Below are positions 54,317 to 62,544 of a DNA stretch of 64,000 nucleotides, in pieces (the first letter of the stretch is position 1; every line of letters begins with the position of its first letter). This DNA is from Phascolarctobacterium sp. (GTDB taxonomy: Bacteria > Bacillota > Negativicutes > Acidaminococcales > Acidaminococcaceae): NCBI RefSeq assembly GCF_030531065.1, contig NZ_JAUNOQ010000008.1, positions 62,001 to 126,000 of the forward strand. Direction: 5' to 3'. Both the position numbers and the translations under genes were made by a program. Under the pieces are notes generated by a model. That model saw only the letters and a program-made list of their open reading frames with translations, did no database searches and was not told the origin of the DNA.

Positions 54317-54934
54317 TTACTTTATATCCAAATTGACCATACTAATATTTTTGCTTACTCTGATAAATTTTTCCCGCGGCACTGCAACGCCGGGCTTTTT
54401 CGCCTTACGAATTTCGTAGCGGTCGCGCTCGCTGAAAACGCAGCCGCAGTACTGCTGGCGGTACAGCCCCAGCTCCAGGCTGATATCCACGCCCCGCTGA
54501 TAGCCGCTGCGGAAATCCTCGTAATAAAAATCCACGCCGAATTCCTCGGCAGCCGCCTGCGCCTCGCGCTTAATCAGCTCGTGCTTTTGATAAGGGCTTA
54601 CTAAAAGCGTAGTACTGAAAGCGTCGAAGCCGTTTTCCTTAGCCAGCTGCGCCGCATAACGCATACGCATACGGTAGCAGAAGGCGCAGCGCACCGTCGG
54701 CTCGGCCAGCATTCCTCTTACGCAGTCCTCTAGGGGATAGCTTTTATCGATAATCAGCTTGTACTGCTTCTTCTCGCAAAACTCCCGCAGCGTACTCAAA
54801 CGATGCTTGAATTCCTTGTAGGGATGGATATTAGGGTTAAAAAATAAAATCGTAAAATCCACGCCGTCCGCAGTCAGCTTTTCCGTCGGGTAGCAGGCGC
54901 AAGGCCCACAGCAGGCATGTAATAAAAGCTTCAT
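54317..54934 (-). CDS. queH: Epoxyqueuosine reductase QueH
   Basis: 205-aa iron-sulfur enzyme (DUF208 type) that reduces epoxyqueuosine to queuosine in tRNA; it replaces the unrelated cobalamin-dependent QueG. Conserved cysteines: HACCGPCACYP at the N-terminus, RCAFCYRMR in the middle and QQYCGC near the C-terminus. ATG 54934 has AGGTG 6 nt upstream; GTG 54943 overlaps it. Confidence 0.93.
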   Translation of the reverse strand: MKLLLHACCGPCACYPTEKLTADGVDFTILFFNPNIHPYKEFKHRLSTLREFCEKKQYKLIIDKSYPLEDCVRGMLAEPTVRCAFCYRMRMRYAAQLAKENGFDAFSTTLLVSPYQKHELIKREAQAAAEEFGVDFYYEDFRSGYQRGVDISLELGLYRQQYCGCVFSERDRYEIRKAKKPGVAVPREKFIRVSKNISMVNLDIK

Positions 54935-54943
54935 CGCGCCCAC

Positions 54944-55951
54944 CTACTTTTTCTCGACATAGGGCACGCCCATGTAGCGATACGCTTCCCGCGTAGCCAT
55001 GCGTCCCCGCGACGTGCGCCGCAGCAGCCCCAGCTGCATCAGATAAGGCTCGATAACGTCCTCGATGGTCGACGCTTCCTCGCTGACCGCCGCCGCAATG
55101 GTTTCAATGCCCACAGGCCCGCCGTCAAAGGTTTTAACGATGGTCTGCAAAACGCGCCGGTCGTTGCGGTCCAGCCCGTAGCGGTCCACCTCCAGCTTAG
55201 CCAGCGCTTCGTCCGCCAGCTGGCGGCCAATGCTTTCCGCGCCCAAAACCTGCGCGAAATCCCGCACCCGCTTCAGCAGACGGTTAGCAATACGCGGCGT
55301 ACCGCGGCTGCGGCGGGCAATTTCAGCAGCGCCGTCCGCAGCGATTTTCACGCCTAAAATATCGGCGGCGCGGGTAATAATATACTGCAGCTCCTCCGGC
55401 TTATAAAATTCCAGGCAGCACTGCACGCCAAAGCGGTCACGCAGGGGCGCGGCAATAGCGCCTAAACGGGTCGTCGCGCCAATCAGCGTAAAGTGGGGCA
55501 AATCGAGCCGCACGCTGCGGGCCGCCGGCCCCTTGCCGATGATGATATCCAGCGCAAAATCCTCCATGGCGGAATAAAGTATTTCCTCCACCGTTTTGGA
55601 CAAGCGGTGAATTTCGTCGATAAACAGCACGTCATTATCACCCAAATTAGTCAGAATCGCCGCTAAATCCCCCTGCCGTTCGATGGCCGGGCCGCTGGTA
55701 ACGCGAATATTAACGTTCAGCTCGTTGGCAATAATGTTCGCCAGCGTCGTCTTGCCCAGTCCGGGAGGCCCAAAAAGCAGCACATGGTCCAGCGCCTCGT
55801 GGCGGGCGGCTGCCGCTTTGATAAAAACGGAAAGATTGTCCTTGACCTGATTCTGTCCGATATATTCATTTAAAAGCCGCGGACGCAGGCTGTACTGCCA
55901 ACCGTCGCTCTCCTGCTCCGCTCCGGCAATAATTCTCTCGTCAAATTCCAT
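54944..55951 (-). CDS. ruvB: Holliday junction helicase RuvB
   Basis: 335-aa AAA+ motor driving branch migration. Walker A is [12 protein letters not shown], Walker [10 protein letters not shown], sensor 1 GATTRLGA, and the C-terminal winged-helix domain ends with [17 protein letters not shown]. It follows ruvA. Confidence 0.98.
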   Translation of the reverse strand: MEFDERIIAGAEQESDGWQYSLRPRLLNEYIGQNQVKDNLSVFIKAAAARHEALDHVLLFGPPGLGKTTLANIIANELNVNIRVTSGPAIERQGDLAAILTNLGDNDVLFIDEIHRLSKTVEEILYSAMEDFALDIIIGKGPAARSVRLDLPHFTLIGATTRLGAIAAPLRDRFGVQCCLEFYKPEELQYIITRAADILGVKIAADGAAEIARRSRGTPRIANRLLKRVRDFAQVLGAESIGRQLADEALAKLEVDRYGLDRNDRRVLQTIVKTFDGGPVGIETIAAAVSEEASTIEDVIEPYLMQLGLLRRTSRGRMATREAYRYMGVPYVEKK

Positions 55952-55980
55952 TATTGCCCTCCATTTATCTATTATCTATG

Positions 55981-56589
55981 CTATCTATGCTGCGCAAACA
56001 GCTTCAAAGCGCGGCGCAGAATCTCCTCGCCGCTCAGCTTGTCCGCATCCTTAATCTGTTTGATAACGGGCACAATTTCGCCGTTACTGTAGCCCAGGGA
56101 AAGCAGCGCCTCCATGGCCTCCGCCACCGCGCCGCTGCCTCCGGCAGCTACGCTCTCGCCAAAATCGCTTCCGGCCTCCGCCGCTGCGCCGCCCACCTTA
56201 TCCTTCAGCTCCAGCAGCATACGCTCCGCCGTTTTCTTGCCAATGCCCGGCAGCTTGGTCAGCACCTTAATATCGCGGCTCTGCACCGCCAGATAAAAAG
56301 CGTCCGGCTTTACGGCGGACAAAATGCCCAGCGCCATCTTCGGCCCTACGCCGCTGACCGACAGCAAAAGCTCGAACAAATCGTAATATTCCTGGCTCAA
56401 AAAGCCGTACAGCAAAATAGCGTCCTCGCGCACCGTCGTATGCACATGCACACGCACGCTGCCGCCCAGGGACAGCTGCGCCAGATGCGCTCCCGGCATG
56501 AACACTCTGTAGCCTACGCCGCCAGCCGTATCGATAATGCAGCAGTCCGCTCCCAAATAGGAAACGCTGCCCTTCAATGAACCGATCAT
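55981..56589 (-). CDS. ruvA: Holliday junction DNA helicase RuvA
   Basis: 202-aa DNA-binding subunit for the RuvAB complex. The N-terminal OB domain is followed by two helix-hairpin-helix motifs (LLSVSGVGPKMAL and LTKLPGIGKKTAERM) and the C-terminal domain III. Its ATG directly follows the ruvC stop. Confidence 0.96.
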   Translation of the reverse strand: MIGSLKGSVSYLGADCCIIDTAGGVGYRVFMPGAHLAQLSLGGSVRVHVHTTVREDAILLYGFLSQEYYDLFELLLSVSGVGPKMALGILSAVKPDAFYLAVQSRDIKVLTKLPGIGKKTAERMLLELKDKVGGAAAEAGSDFGESVAAGGSGAVAEAMEALLSLGYSNGEIVPVIKQIKDADKLSGEEILRRALKLFAQHR

Positions 56590-57084
56590 TTATCTGCCCT
56601 CCTGCCATACGCGGGTCGAAGCGGTATTGACGCCGCAAATCGCCGCCGCCAGCGCGTCCGCCGTATCGTCAGGCTTAATCTTTTCCCGGATATTCAGCAA
56701 ATGCATCACCATATAAATGACCTGCTCCTTAGACGCGCTGCCCGTGCCGACCACGCTCTGCTTAATCTGCATGGGCGTAAATTCCAGCACCGGCAAATTA
56801 TGGTTAGCGGCAGCCAAAAGCGCCACGCCCCGGGCCTGCCCTACGGGAATCGCCGTAGTTACGTTGCGGTTAAAGAACAGCTTTTCAATACTCATAAAAT
56901 GAGGATGGAAATGCTCGATAATCGCGCTCAAATCGTCGTAAATTTTTTTCAGCCGCAGCTCCGGCAGCATATCCTTATCGGTAATCACCGAGCCGTAATA
57001 CACGGGCCGCAAACGGTTGCCCGTCATATCCACCAAGCCGTAGCCGCAGATGGCTGTGCCTGGGTCAATACCTAAAGCCAGCAT
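56590..57084 (-). CDS. ruvC: Holliday junction resolvase RuvC
   Basis: 164-aa endonuclease that cuts Holliday junctions. The acidic residues are in LALGIDPGTAICGYG (Asp), SIEKLFFNRN (Glu), and the C-terminal DDTADALAAAI (two Asp). ATG 57084 follows GAGG by 7 nt; GTG 57087 is an alternative one codon upstream. Confidence 0.96.
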   Translation of the reverse strand: MLALGIDPGTAICGYGLVDMTGNRLRPVYYGSVITDKDMLPELRLKKIYDDLSAIIEHFHPHFMSIEKLFFNRNVTTAIPVGQARGVALLAAANHNLPVLEFTPMQIKQSVVGTGSASKEQVIYMVMHLLNIREKIKPDDTADALAAAICGVNTASTRVWQEGR

Positions 57085-57139
57085 CACAAATCCTCACAAA
57101 AACAGAAAGCAGACAAAAACTTGCCTGCTTTCCAAAATC

Positions 57140-57880
57140 TTATTCCTCGTCGTCGTCCGGCAAGTCAGCGTTGGTATAAACGTCCTGCACATCGTCGCAA
57201 TCGTCGAGCGCGTCCAGCATCTTCTGTACCTTTTCGGCGTCCTCGGCGGATAACTCGGCCATAGTGTCCGGCACCATGGTGATTTCAGACATGGCAACCT
57301 CGATATTATTGTCAGCCAAAGCTTTTTCTACGTCGTCGTAAGCGGCGGGGTCGGTAACGATTTCAAAGCCCTCTTCGTCGCTCTTGATATCCTCCGCGCC
57401 AGCGTCCAGCGCGATCATCATCAAATCGTCCTCGCTGACGCCGGTTTCCTTGCTTACGGCAAAAATGCCCTTTTGCTTGAACATATAGCCTACGCAGCCG
57501 GTAGCGCCCAAATTGCCGCCGTGCTTAGAAAATACGTGGCGGATATCTGCTGCGGTGCGGTTGCGGTTATCGGTCAGGCAGCTGACCATCATTGCCACGC
57601 CTGCCGGGCCGTAGCCCTCGTAGGTAATTTCCTCAAAGCTCTGGCCTTCCAATGCGCCTGCACCCTTTTGAATAGCGCGCTGAATGTTATCCTTGGGAAT
57701 ATTGTTGGCCTTAGCCTTGGACAAAGCCAGCTTCAGCTTCATATTGCCGGTAGGGTCAGCGCCGCCCATGCGCACGGCAATGGTAATTTCTCTGCTGATC
57801 TTAGTGGTGATCTTGCCGCGCAGCGCGTCAGCCTTGCCTTTTTTATGTTTAATGTTTGCCCATTTAGAATGTCCTGACAT
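57140..57880 (-). CDS. yebC: YebC/PmpR family protein
   Basis: 246-aa YebC (TACO1-like) protein. The signature MSGHSKWANIKHKKGKAD and the mid-protein YEGYGPAGVAMMV are present. Members were first seen as DNA-binding regulators; more recent work links the family to translation of difficult sequences. The C-terminus is very acidic. GGAGG precedes ATG, and it sits upstream of ruvC as in many bacteria. Confidence 0.95.
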   Translation of the reverse strand: MSGHSKWANIKHKKGKADALRGKITTKISREITIAVRMGGADPTGNMKLKLALSKAKANNIPKDNIQRAIQKGAGALEGQSFEEITYEGYGPAGVAMMVSCLTDNRNRTAADIRHVFSKHGGNLGATGCVGYMFKQKGIFAVSKETGVSEDDLMMIALDAGAEDIKSDEEGFEIVTDPAAYDDVEKALADNNIEVAMSEITMVPDTMAELSAEDAEKVQKMLDALDDCDDVQDVYTNADLPDDDEE

Positions 57881-58012
57881 ACTTAAATTCCTCCAAACTT
57901 ATCTTATTCAAAAAATTAAGCATTCACTTAAATATTTTACCACGCGTGCCCCCATTTGACAACAGCGTCGGCGCAGGAAAATGCGAAAATAACCAAGGCG
58001 CAAACAGTTTAT

Positions 58013-58057
58013 AAAAATGCGGCAATACGTTAAGCCCAAGCCTAACGAATCGCCGCA
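58013..58057 (-). terminator. Terminator of the DUF4143 gene
   Basis: Long stem TGCGGCGAT...ATTGCCGCA with an inner CGTTAGGC/GCTTAACG, then TTTTTAT on the minus strand, just past the stop. Confidence 0.88.
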
Positions 58058-58066
58058 GCGCATTTT

Positions 58067-59215
58067 TTATAAACATCCGGCGTTTAAGCGCCATAAACCA
58101 ACATCTAAACTCTCGACCTTACCACCTAAAGCCAACAAGAAAGCGTAGCCTAAGTTAATATTTCCCTTAACGTACGCAGGCTTTAACAAGCCAAGCAATT
58201 TTTGCAGCTTAGCCGCTTTTATATCCGTAGCGCTAATGATTATGGGAAGCAGTACATTGCCGTCGTGCAGCAGCAAACTAATCTCTTTATTATTAGAATC
58301 GCGGTAAAATTCGGCGACAAACGGCAACCCCCGCTGTAAAAAGCTCTCCCGTATTCTACTCACGACATAATTTTCATAAATATTTTTGAAATGTATGCTG
58401 GATGCCAACGCTGCGGCGCTCGTAATTTGTAACAAACAGGCGGCCACGCTCGTATCCTTAAAATATAGTTTCGGCGCTTTCACCAACCGCCTTCCTGGTA
58501 TTGCAATATCGATTGGCTGAATAAAGTACACCGCGCCCGCGCCTTCTAAAAATTGCAGCCATTGCTTGGCCGTGGGCGCGCTTATGCCGACATTATTCGC
58601 TAAAACGGCATAATTAACTACGCTTCCCGCCATACTGGCTACCGAGCATAAAAAGCGGTAAAACTTAATTTCGTCTTTCACCGTCGTCTGCTCCATAATT
58701 TCGCGGCGCAACAGGCAGTCTATATAAGCCGCCGTTTGTTCCCCAAAGCCGTTCCCGACGATTAGCGACAAAATATCCTGCGCCGCTTCGCTGTTTATGC
58801 ATCTGTCTAAATACGATGTTACAGAAAAGAACTCTTTCTTTCCACTATATTGTAACGGCAATTCTATAAATCGGGCTTGACGTGCGCAACTATCCGCTGC
58901 CTGCCGCAAATAATAATTTTGCTTGCAATCGGCAATTATCCTACCTAACGGCAGTTCGCTTTCCAGCAGGCATTTCAATAAATCCGGCATGTAATGTAAA
59001 TTATGTAAATAAGCAGGCAGTGGCAAAGCACGCGCAAATGCCTCCGGATTTTGTTCCACCTGTATGCGAACGGACGGCGCAGCCAAATCTATTTTATGGT
59101 ACGGAACCGTCAAATCATTGACCAACGCATTCTGGTAATCGCTGCCACAGGTACGCAGAATAACGAGAGTATTATGAAGTTGTAATCTCAGAATAGCGTC
59201 TTGCAGGTTTGTCAT
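58067..59215 (-). CDS. DUF4143-type protein lacking a Walker A motif
   Basis: 382-aa protein with the layout of AAA_14/DUF4143 ATPases: N-terminal region, a middle with VTSYLDRCINSEAAQ, a winged-helix part (YAVLANNVGISAPTAKQWLQFLEGAGAV), and the DUF4143 nuclease-like C-terminus (APKLYFKDTSVAACLL, IYENYVVSRIRE, FYRDSNNKEISLLL). The usual P-loop place reads LVILRTCGSDYQNALV and the DEIQ place reads PAYLHNLHYMPDLL. So nucleotide binding is probably lost. The frame is otherwise intact over full length, so it may keep a non-ATPase role. AAAGGCG precedes ATG. Confidence 0.7.
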   Translation of the reverse strand: MTNLQDAILRLQLHNTLVILRTCGSDYQNALVNDLTVPYHKIDLAAPSVRIQVEQNPEAFARALPLPAYLHNLHYMPDLLKCLLESELPLGRIIADCKQNYYLRQAADSCARQARFIELPLQYSGKKEFFSVTSYLDRCINSEAAQDILSLIVGNGFGEQTAAYIDCLLRREIMEQTTVKDEIKFYRFLCSVASMAGSVVNYAVLANNVGISAPTAKQWLQFLEGAGAVYFIQPIDIAIPGRRLVKAPKLYFKDTSVAACLLQITSAAALASSIHFKNIYENYVVSRIRESFLQRGLPFVAEFYRDSNNKEISLLLHDGNVLLPIIISATDIKAAKLQKLLGLLKPAYVKGNINLGYAFLLALGGKVESLDVGLWRLNAGCL

Positions 59216-59272
59216 AATCGCCTTTCCTAGAAACTTTTGTCTGAATTTTCTTTAATATGTTTACTGTTACGC

Positions 59273-59301
59273 TTGCGTTTTCCTATATCTTTAGCTATAA
59301 T
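59273..59301 (+). promoter_or_regulatory. Promoter of Rpn-family gene 1
   Basis: TTGCGT (59273-59278), 17-bp spacer, TATAAT (59296-59301). The leader of about 95 nt has a GTGTAGT/ACTACAC hairpin before the ribosome site. Confidence 0.65.
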
Positions 59302-59402
59302 ATTTTTAGAAGGAACAACGGTTGTTGTTTGTTCATGTGCTGTGTAGTTGAGCCTTGAATCATCGACTACACTGTACCTTCAATAAAATCAGGAGGTTGA
59401 GC

Positions 59403-60239
59403 ATGAACGCATTTACAGCCGATAGTTTACTCATTCACAAAGAAATCCTTCTCGCAAAAATCAAAACTATGAACCTGTTCCATAACACTTTTATCTCCGT
59501 AGTTTTTAAAGACGAAGGTGCTTGCCTGCATCTTATTCGAGTTTTGATGAACAACCCCACACTTAAAATTATCCAATTCCGCAGCCAAAACAATATTCCA
59601 CAGCTAATTTCGCACGGAGCGCAACTAGACGTTATTGCGGAAGACGAAAACGGGAAAATCTACGAGATTGAAATCCAGCGTTTGGAAGAAGTTGCGCCTG
59701 CACGCCGTATGCGCTTTTACGCTTCCGTAATAGACAGCGAACTTCTACGAAAAGGCGTAAATTACAACCAGTTGCCGGAAGTATATCTTTTCTATATAAC
59801 ACGAGAAGATATTTGGGCGCAAGGTCAAACAATTTATGAAGTCAGGCAAATTCTAAGTAGCGCCAACTGCAATCTCCCTTACGATAACGGTCTGCATACA
59901 ATTTTTATCAATGCAGAAATTAATGACGGCAGTAAAATTGCCCAGCTAATGCAGTATTTTAAAACTGCCAAAGCTGGCGACTTCAGCCAAGGAGCTTTAT
60001 CTGATTATATTAACCTGCTAAAATCCCCTGAAGGAGGTAGAAAGATTATGGATGAATTTATGAAAGAATTTGCAGAATATTACCATGACGCCGGTTATAA
60101 GGAAGGCGAATCTCGTGGAGAAGCTCAAGCTACTCTTGACATAGCCAAAAATATGAAACGTTTAGGCAACTTTAGCGATGAAGCTATCGTTCTTGCCACT
60201 AAACTTTCCTTAGAACAGGTAAAGGCTATACGCGTGTAG
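59403..60239 (+). CDS. Rpn family PD-(D/E)XK nuclease, copy 1
   Basis: 278-aa Rpn-type nuclease (recombination-promoting nuclease / transposase-like). The nuclease core is AQLDVIAEDENGKIYEIEIQ (D-x-ExEhQ metal site), preceded by the FISVVFKDEGACLHLIRVL region. The C-terminal region carries KEGESRGEAQATLDIAKNMK and LSLEQVKAIRV, a helical tail common to this family. ATG 59403 follows AGGAGG; the upstream TTG is not used. These proteins cut DNA and are often in multiple copies per genome. Confidence 0.85.
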   Translation: MNAFTADSLLIHKEILLAKIKTMNLFHNTFISVVFKDEGACLHLIRVLMNNPTLKIIQFRSQNNIPQLISHGAQLDVIAEDENGKIYEIEIQRLEEVAPARRMRFYASVIDSELLRKGVNYNQLPEVYLFYITREDIWAQGQTIYEVRQILSSANCNLPYDNGLHTIFINAEINDGSKIAQLMQYFKTAKAGDFSQGALSDYINLLKSPEGGRKIMDEFMKEFAEYYHDAGYKEGESRGEAQATLDIAKNMKRLGNFSDEAIVLATKLSLEQVKAIRV

Positions 60240-60266
60240 CCACGATATAACTTCATATTGTACGCT

Positions 60267-60291
60267 AAAGGACGGCGCAGGCCGTCCTTTT
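60267..60291 (+). terminator. Terminator cassette 1 after Rpn gene 1
   Basis: AGGACGGC, loop GCAG, GCCGTCCT, then TTTTGTT. The preceding sequence (AACTTCATATTG, ACGCTA) also occurs before the terminator at 61400. Confidence 0.88.
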
Positions 60292-60305
60292 GTTATCGCC
60301 AATGC

Positions 60306-60335
60306 TTGCCTTAACATCTCATCACATGTTATAAT
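60306..60335 (+). promoter_or_regulatory. Promoter of Rpn-family gene 2
   Basis: TTGCCT (60306-60311), 18-bp spacer, TATAAT (60330-60335). Confidence 0.65.
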
Positions 60336-60382
60336 TTATATGAAAAATTCATAAGTAGTTCGGTACCTGACGGTATCTATTT

Positions 60383-60431
60383 AGCAGTATCCTGCGCTTT
60401 GCTTTTACAAAGCGCCGGTACTGCTTTTTAT
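60383..60431 (+). terminator. Leader terminator before Rpn gene 2
   Basis: AGCAGTATCC-GCGCTTTG pairs with CAAAGCGC-GGTACTGCT, then TTTTTATTTT. It stands between the promoter at 60306-60335 and the start at 60479, so it can act as an attenuator inside the leader. Confidence 0.75.
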
Positions 60432-60478
60432 TTTGCCTGCTTATGAAGTTATATTCCAAAATAAAAGGAGTTGACGCC

Positions 60479-61315
60479 ATGCCCAACGAATTTGTTAAAC
60501 CTGAATACTTGGAAAAACTTGCCCGATTACGTCTTATCGACGACACCTTTATGCGCAAAGTTTTTGAAAACAATACCCCGGCTACGGAACTACTCTTGCG
60601 TATCATTCTTCAGGATGATAAAATTAAGATAATAAAAGACCTCAGCCAGTATACGCTCACCAACCTGTCCGGTCATTCCGTGCAATTGGACGTATTAGCA
60701 CAAGACGCTTTAGGGCGTTACCTAAACGTAGAAGTGCAAAGCAAACCTGATGGAGCTTCGCCGCAACGCGCCCGCTATTACGTAGGCGCAATAGATACGG
60801 CTCACTTCCCTAAAAGCGTCGACTACCGCACGCTTTTCGATACCTACGTCATCTTCATCACGGAAACCGACGTACTTGGCAAGGACAAGCCCATCTACCA
60901 TATCGAGCGTAAAATTGACGAAAGTGGCGAACCCTTTAACGATGGCTCCCACATTATCTATGTCAACGGCAATTGCCGTTATGAGCAAACTGCATTAAGC
61001 AGGCTGATGCACGATTTTTTCTGCACCAATGCCAGCGATATGCATTATCATGAATTAAAACAACGTGTAAAATATTTGAAGGAAACCGAGGAAGGAGTAC
61101 AGACTATGTGTAAGATTATGGAAGATTTAGTAGAAGATGTTAGGAAAGAAAGTTTCGCTCAAGGTAAAAGTGAAGGTTTTGCTGAGGGGAGAAGTGAAAG
61201 CACCTTGGCATCAATCAGAAATTTAAAGATTTCCCAAAATTGGACTACTGAGCAAGCCTTAGCCGCTCTCAATATCGATAAAAAGAACTGGGCGACATAC
61301 ATTGCATTGCTCTAA
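60479..61315 (+). CDS. Rpn family PD-(D/E)XK nuclease, copy 2
   Basis: 278-aa Rpn-type nuclease. The core HSVQLDVLAQDALGRYLNVEVQ contains the conserved D and ExQ residues, preceded by LIDDTFMRKVFENN. The tail KSEGFAEGRSESTLASIRN and ALAALNIDKKNW belongs to the same family type. ATG 60479 follows AAGGAG by 8 nt. It differs from copy 1 in most residues, so the two are old paralogues. Confidence 0.85.
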   Translation: MPNEFVKPEYLEKLARLRLIDDTFMRKVFENNTPATELLLRIILQDDKIKIIKDLSQYTLTNLSGHSVQLDVLAQDALGRYLNVEVQSKPDGASPQRARYYVGAIDTAHFPKSVDYRTLFDTYVIFITETDVLGKDKPIYHIERKIDESGEPFNDGSHIIYVNGNCRYEQTALSRLMHDFFCTNASDMHYHELKQRVKYLKETEEGVQTMCKIMEDLVEDVRKESFAQGKSEGFAEGRSESTLASIRNLKISQNWTTEQALAALNIDKKNWATYIALL

Positions 61316-61321
61316 ATTATA

Positions 61322-61369
61322 ATTGCGACCAACTTGCCGCTAGAACAACTTCAAGCTATCAGCGTATAG
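61322..61369 (+). pseudogene. 3' end fragment of a third Rpn gene
   Basis: The frame reads IATNLPLEQLQAISV then TAG, matching the end of copy 1 (LATKLSLEQVKAIRV). It lies just after the copy 2 stop and before the second terminator cassette. So copy 2 appears to have replaced the body of a copy-1-like gene. Confidence 0.7.
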
Positions 61370-61399
61370 CCCACGCTACAACTTCATATTGAACGCTAG

Positions 61400-61423
61400 A
61401 GGACGGCGCAGGCCGTCCTTTTT
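61400..61423 (+). terminator. Terminator cassette 2
   Basis: AGGACGGC, loop GCAG, GCCGTCCT, then TTTTT; near-identical to 60267-60291, including upstream AACTTCATATTG. Confidence 0.88.
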
Positions 61424-61500
61424 GCTTCTTTGATTGTCTAATAAAGCAATTTGAGACTATACCAAAAATTTTATGCATTTTCTCATTCTATATCTCTATA

Positions 61501-62510
61501 TTATCTACCAACTCTATAAGAATAATTACAAAAAGACTTTTTTCTTTGCCTTTTAGCTTCCATTCTTATAATAGGATTTAAAATTCTATCTATAATTAAA
61601 TCAAATATGTTGTATTGCCTCTTTGAAAAAAGCCCTCTTTCACGCATCATAATCTTAAACCCTTGCCAAGTGACGAAACGTTCTAGATCGCTCCATCCAT
61701 ATAGAAAATAAGAAAAATTAAAAAGTAAAGTGCTAAACAAAATATTTTTTATGTGGCTTTTTAAATTGCCTCTGCTTTTCTGTTTTTGAAATATCTCGTT
61801 CATTCTAAATAATATTTCTAATATTTCTTTAGGAAATGGACCCGTTGTCAAATTATTACTATCGCTACCAACATGTTGTCGCCATCTTACGCATTCACCA
61901 TGCAAGAAAGCTGTGTCTCCATATTGCCCAATTTCCATCATAAAGATAATATCATGTAACTTCCCGTATCTTTCAAATCCATATTCCACTTTTTTATATA
62001 TTTCTGTTTTATATATACAACAGCAAAACGTTGGCCTATCGATTATCATTTGTAAAAACATATTATTTTTATTTTCAAATCTCCAATAGCTATTCGGTAA
62101 TGGATACCAATTATCATGATTTACATTATAATATGCATTTACCCCCCGGAAATCATAACCATTTGTTTGTTGCTTTTGAATATACTCATCGCTCTATCAA
62201 TATATTCCGGATGTATAGCGTCATCATCATGAAAAATAGCCGTAAAATAGTTAGTAGCTAAAGTTTGAGTTTTTATAAAATTTTTGGGGTTGCCAATGTT
62301 ATAACAATTTGTTATTACTTCTATTTCGCGTTCAGGATATTTATTTTTTATTTTTTCAATAACCTCTAATGTACTATCAGTAGAAGCATTATTTAAAATA
62401 ATTGTTTTTCTCCATGTTGCATTAGAATTAAAAATACTCTCTAATTGTATCTTTAAGAAATTTGCTCGATTATATGTTGGAATGATAACATCTAGCTCTT
62501 CATAATGCAT
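61501..62510 (-). pseudogene. Glycosyltransferase family 2 gene, frameshifted at a G6 tract
   Basis: The first part (62510 to 62139, 123 aa) has a GT2 start: LDVIIPTYNRANFLKIQLESI, LNNASTDSTLEVI, and the metal-binding FHDDDAIHPEY. It ends SGG-stop at a run of six G (62142-62147). The second part (to 61501) begins in another frame and continues the protein. With seven G (or four) the frame reads SGGVNAYYNVNHDNWYPLP without stops to the end, giving about 336 aa. So the gene is one base out of frame exactly at the homopolymer. It may be phase-off or a sequencing error. AT-rich and in a glycan locus. Confidence 0.85.
62142..62147. repeat. G6 tract in the GT2 gene
   Basis: Six C on the plus strand (six G on the coding strand) at the exact point where the frame is lost. 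Confidence 0.9.
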
Positions 62511-62544
62511 ATAAAATTCTCCTAACCAAATTTTACTATCCGTT

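Noticed and set aside
59216-61423. Complete transposon around the Rpn genes
   Set aside because: No terminal inverted repeats or target duplications are visible; the shared 3' blocks are terminators and gene tails.
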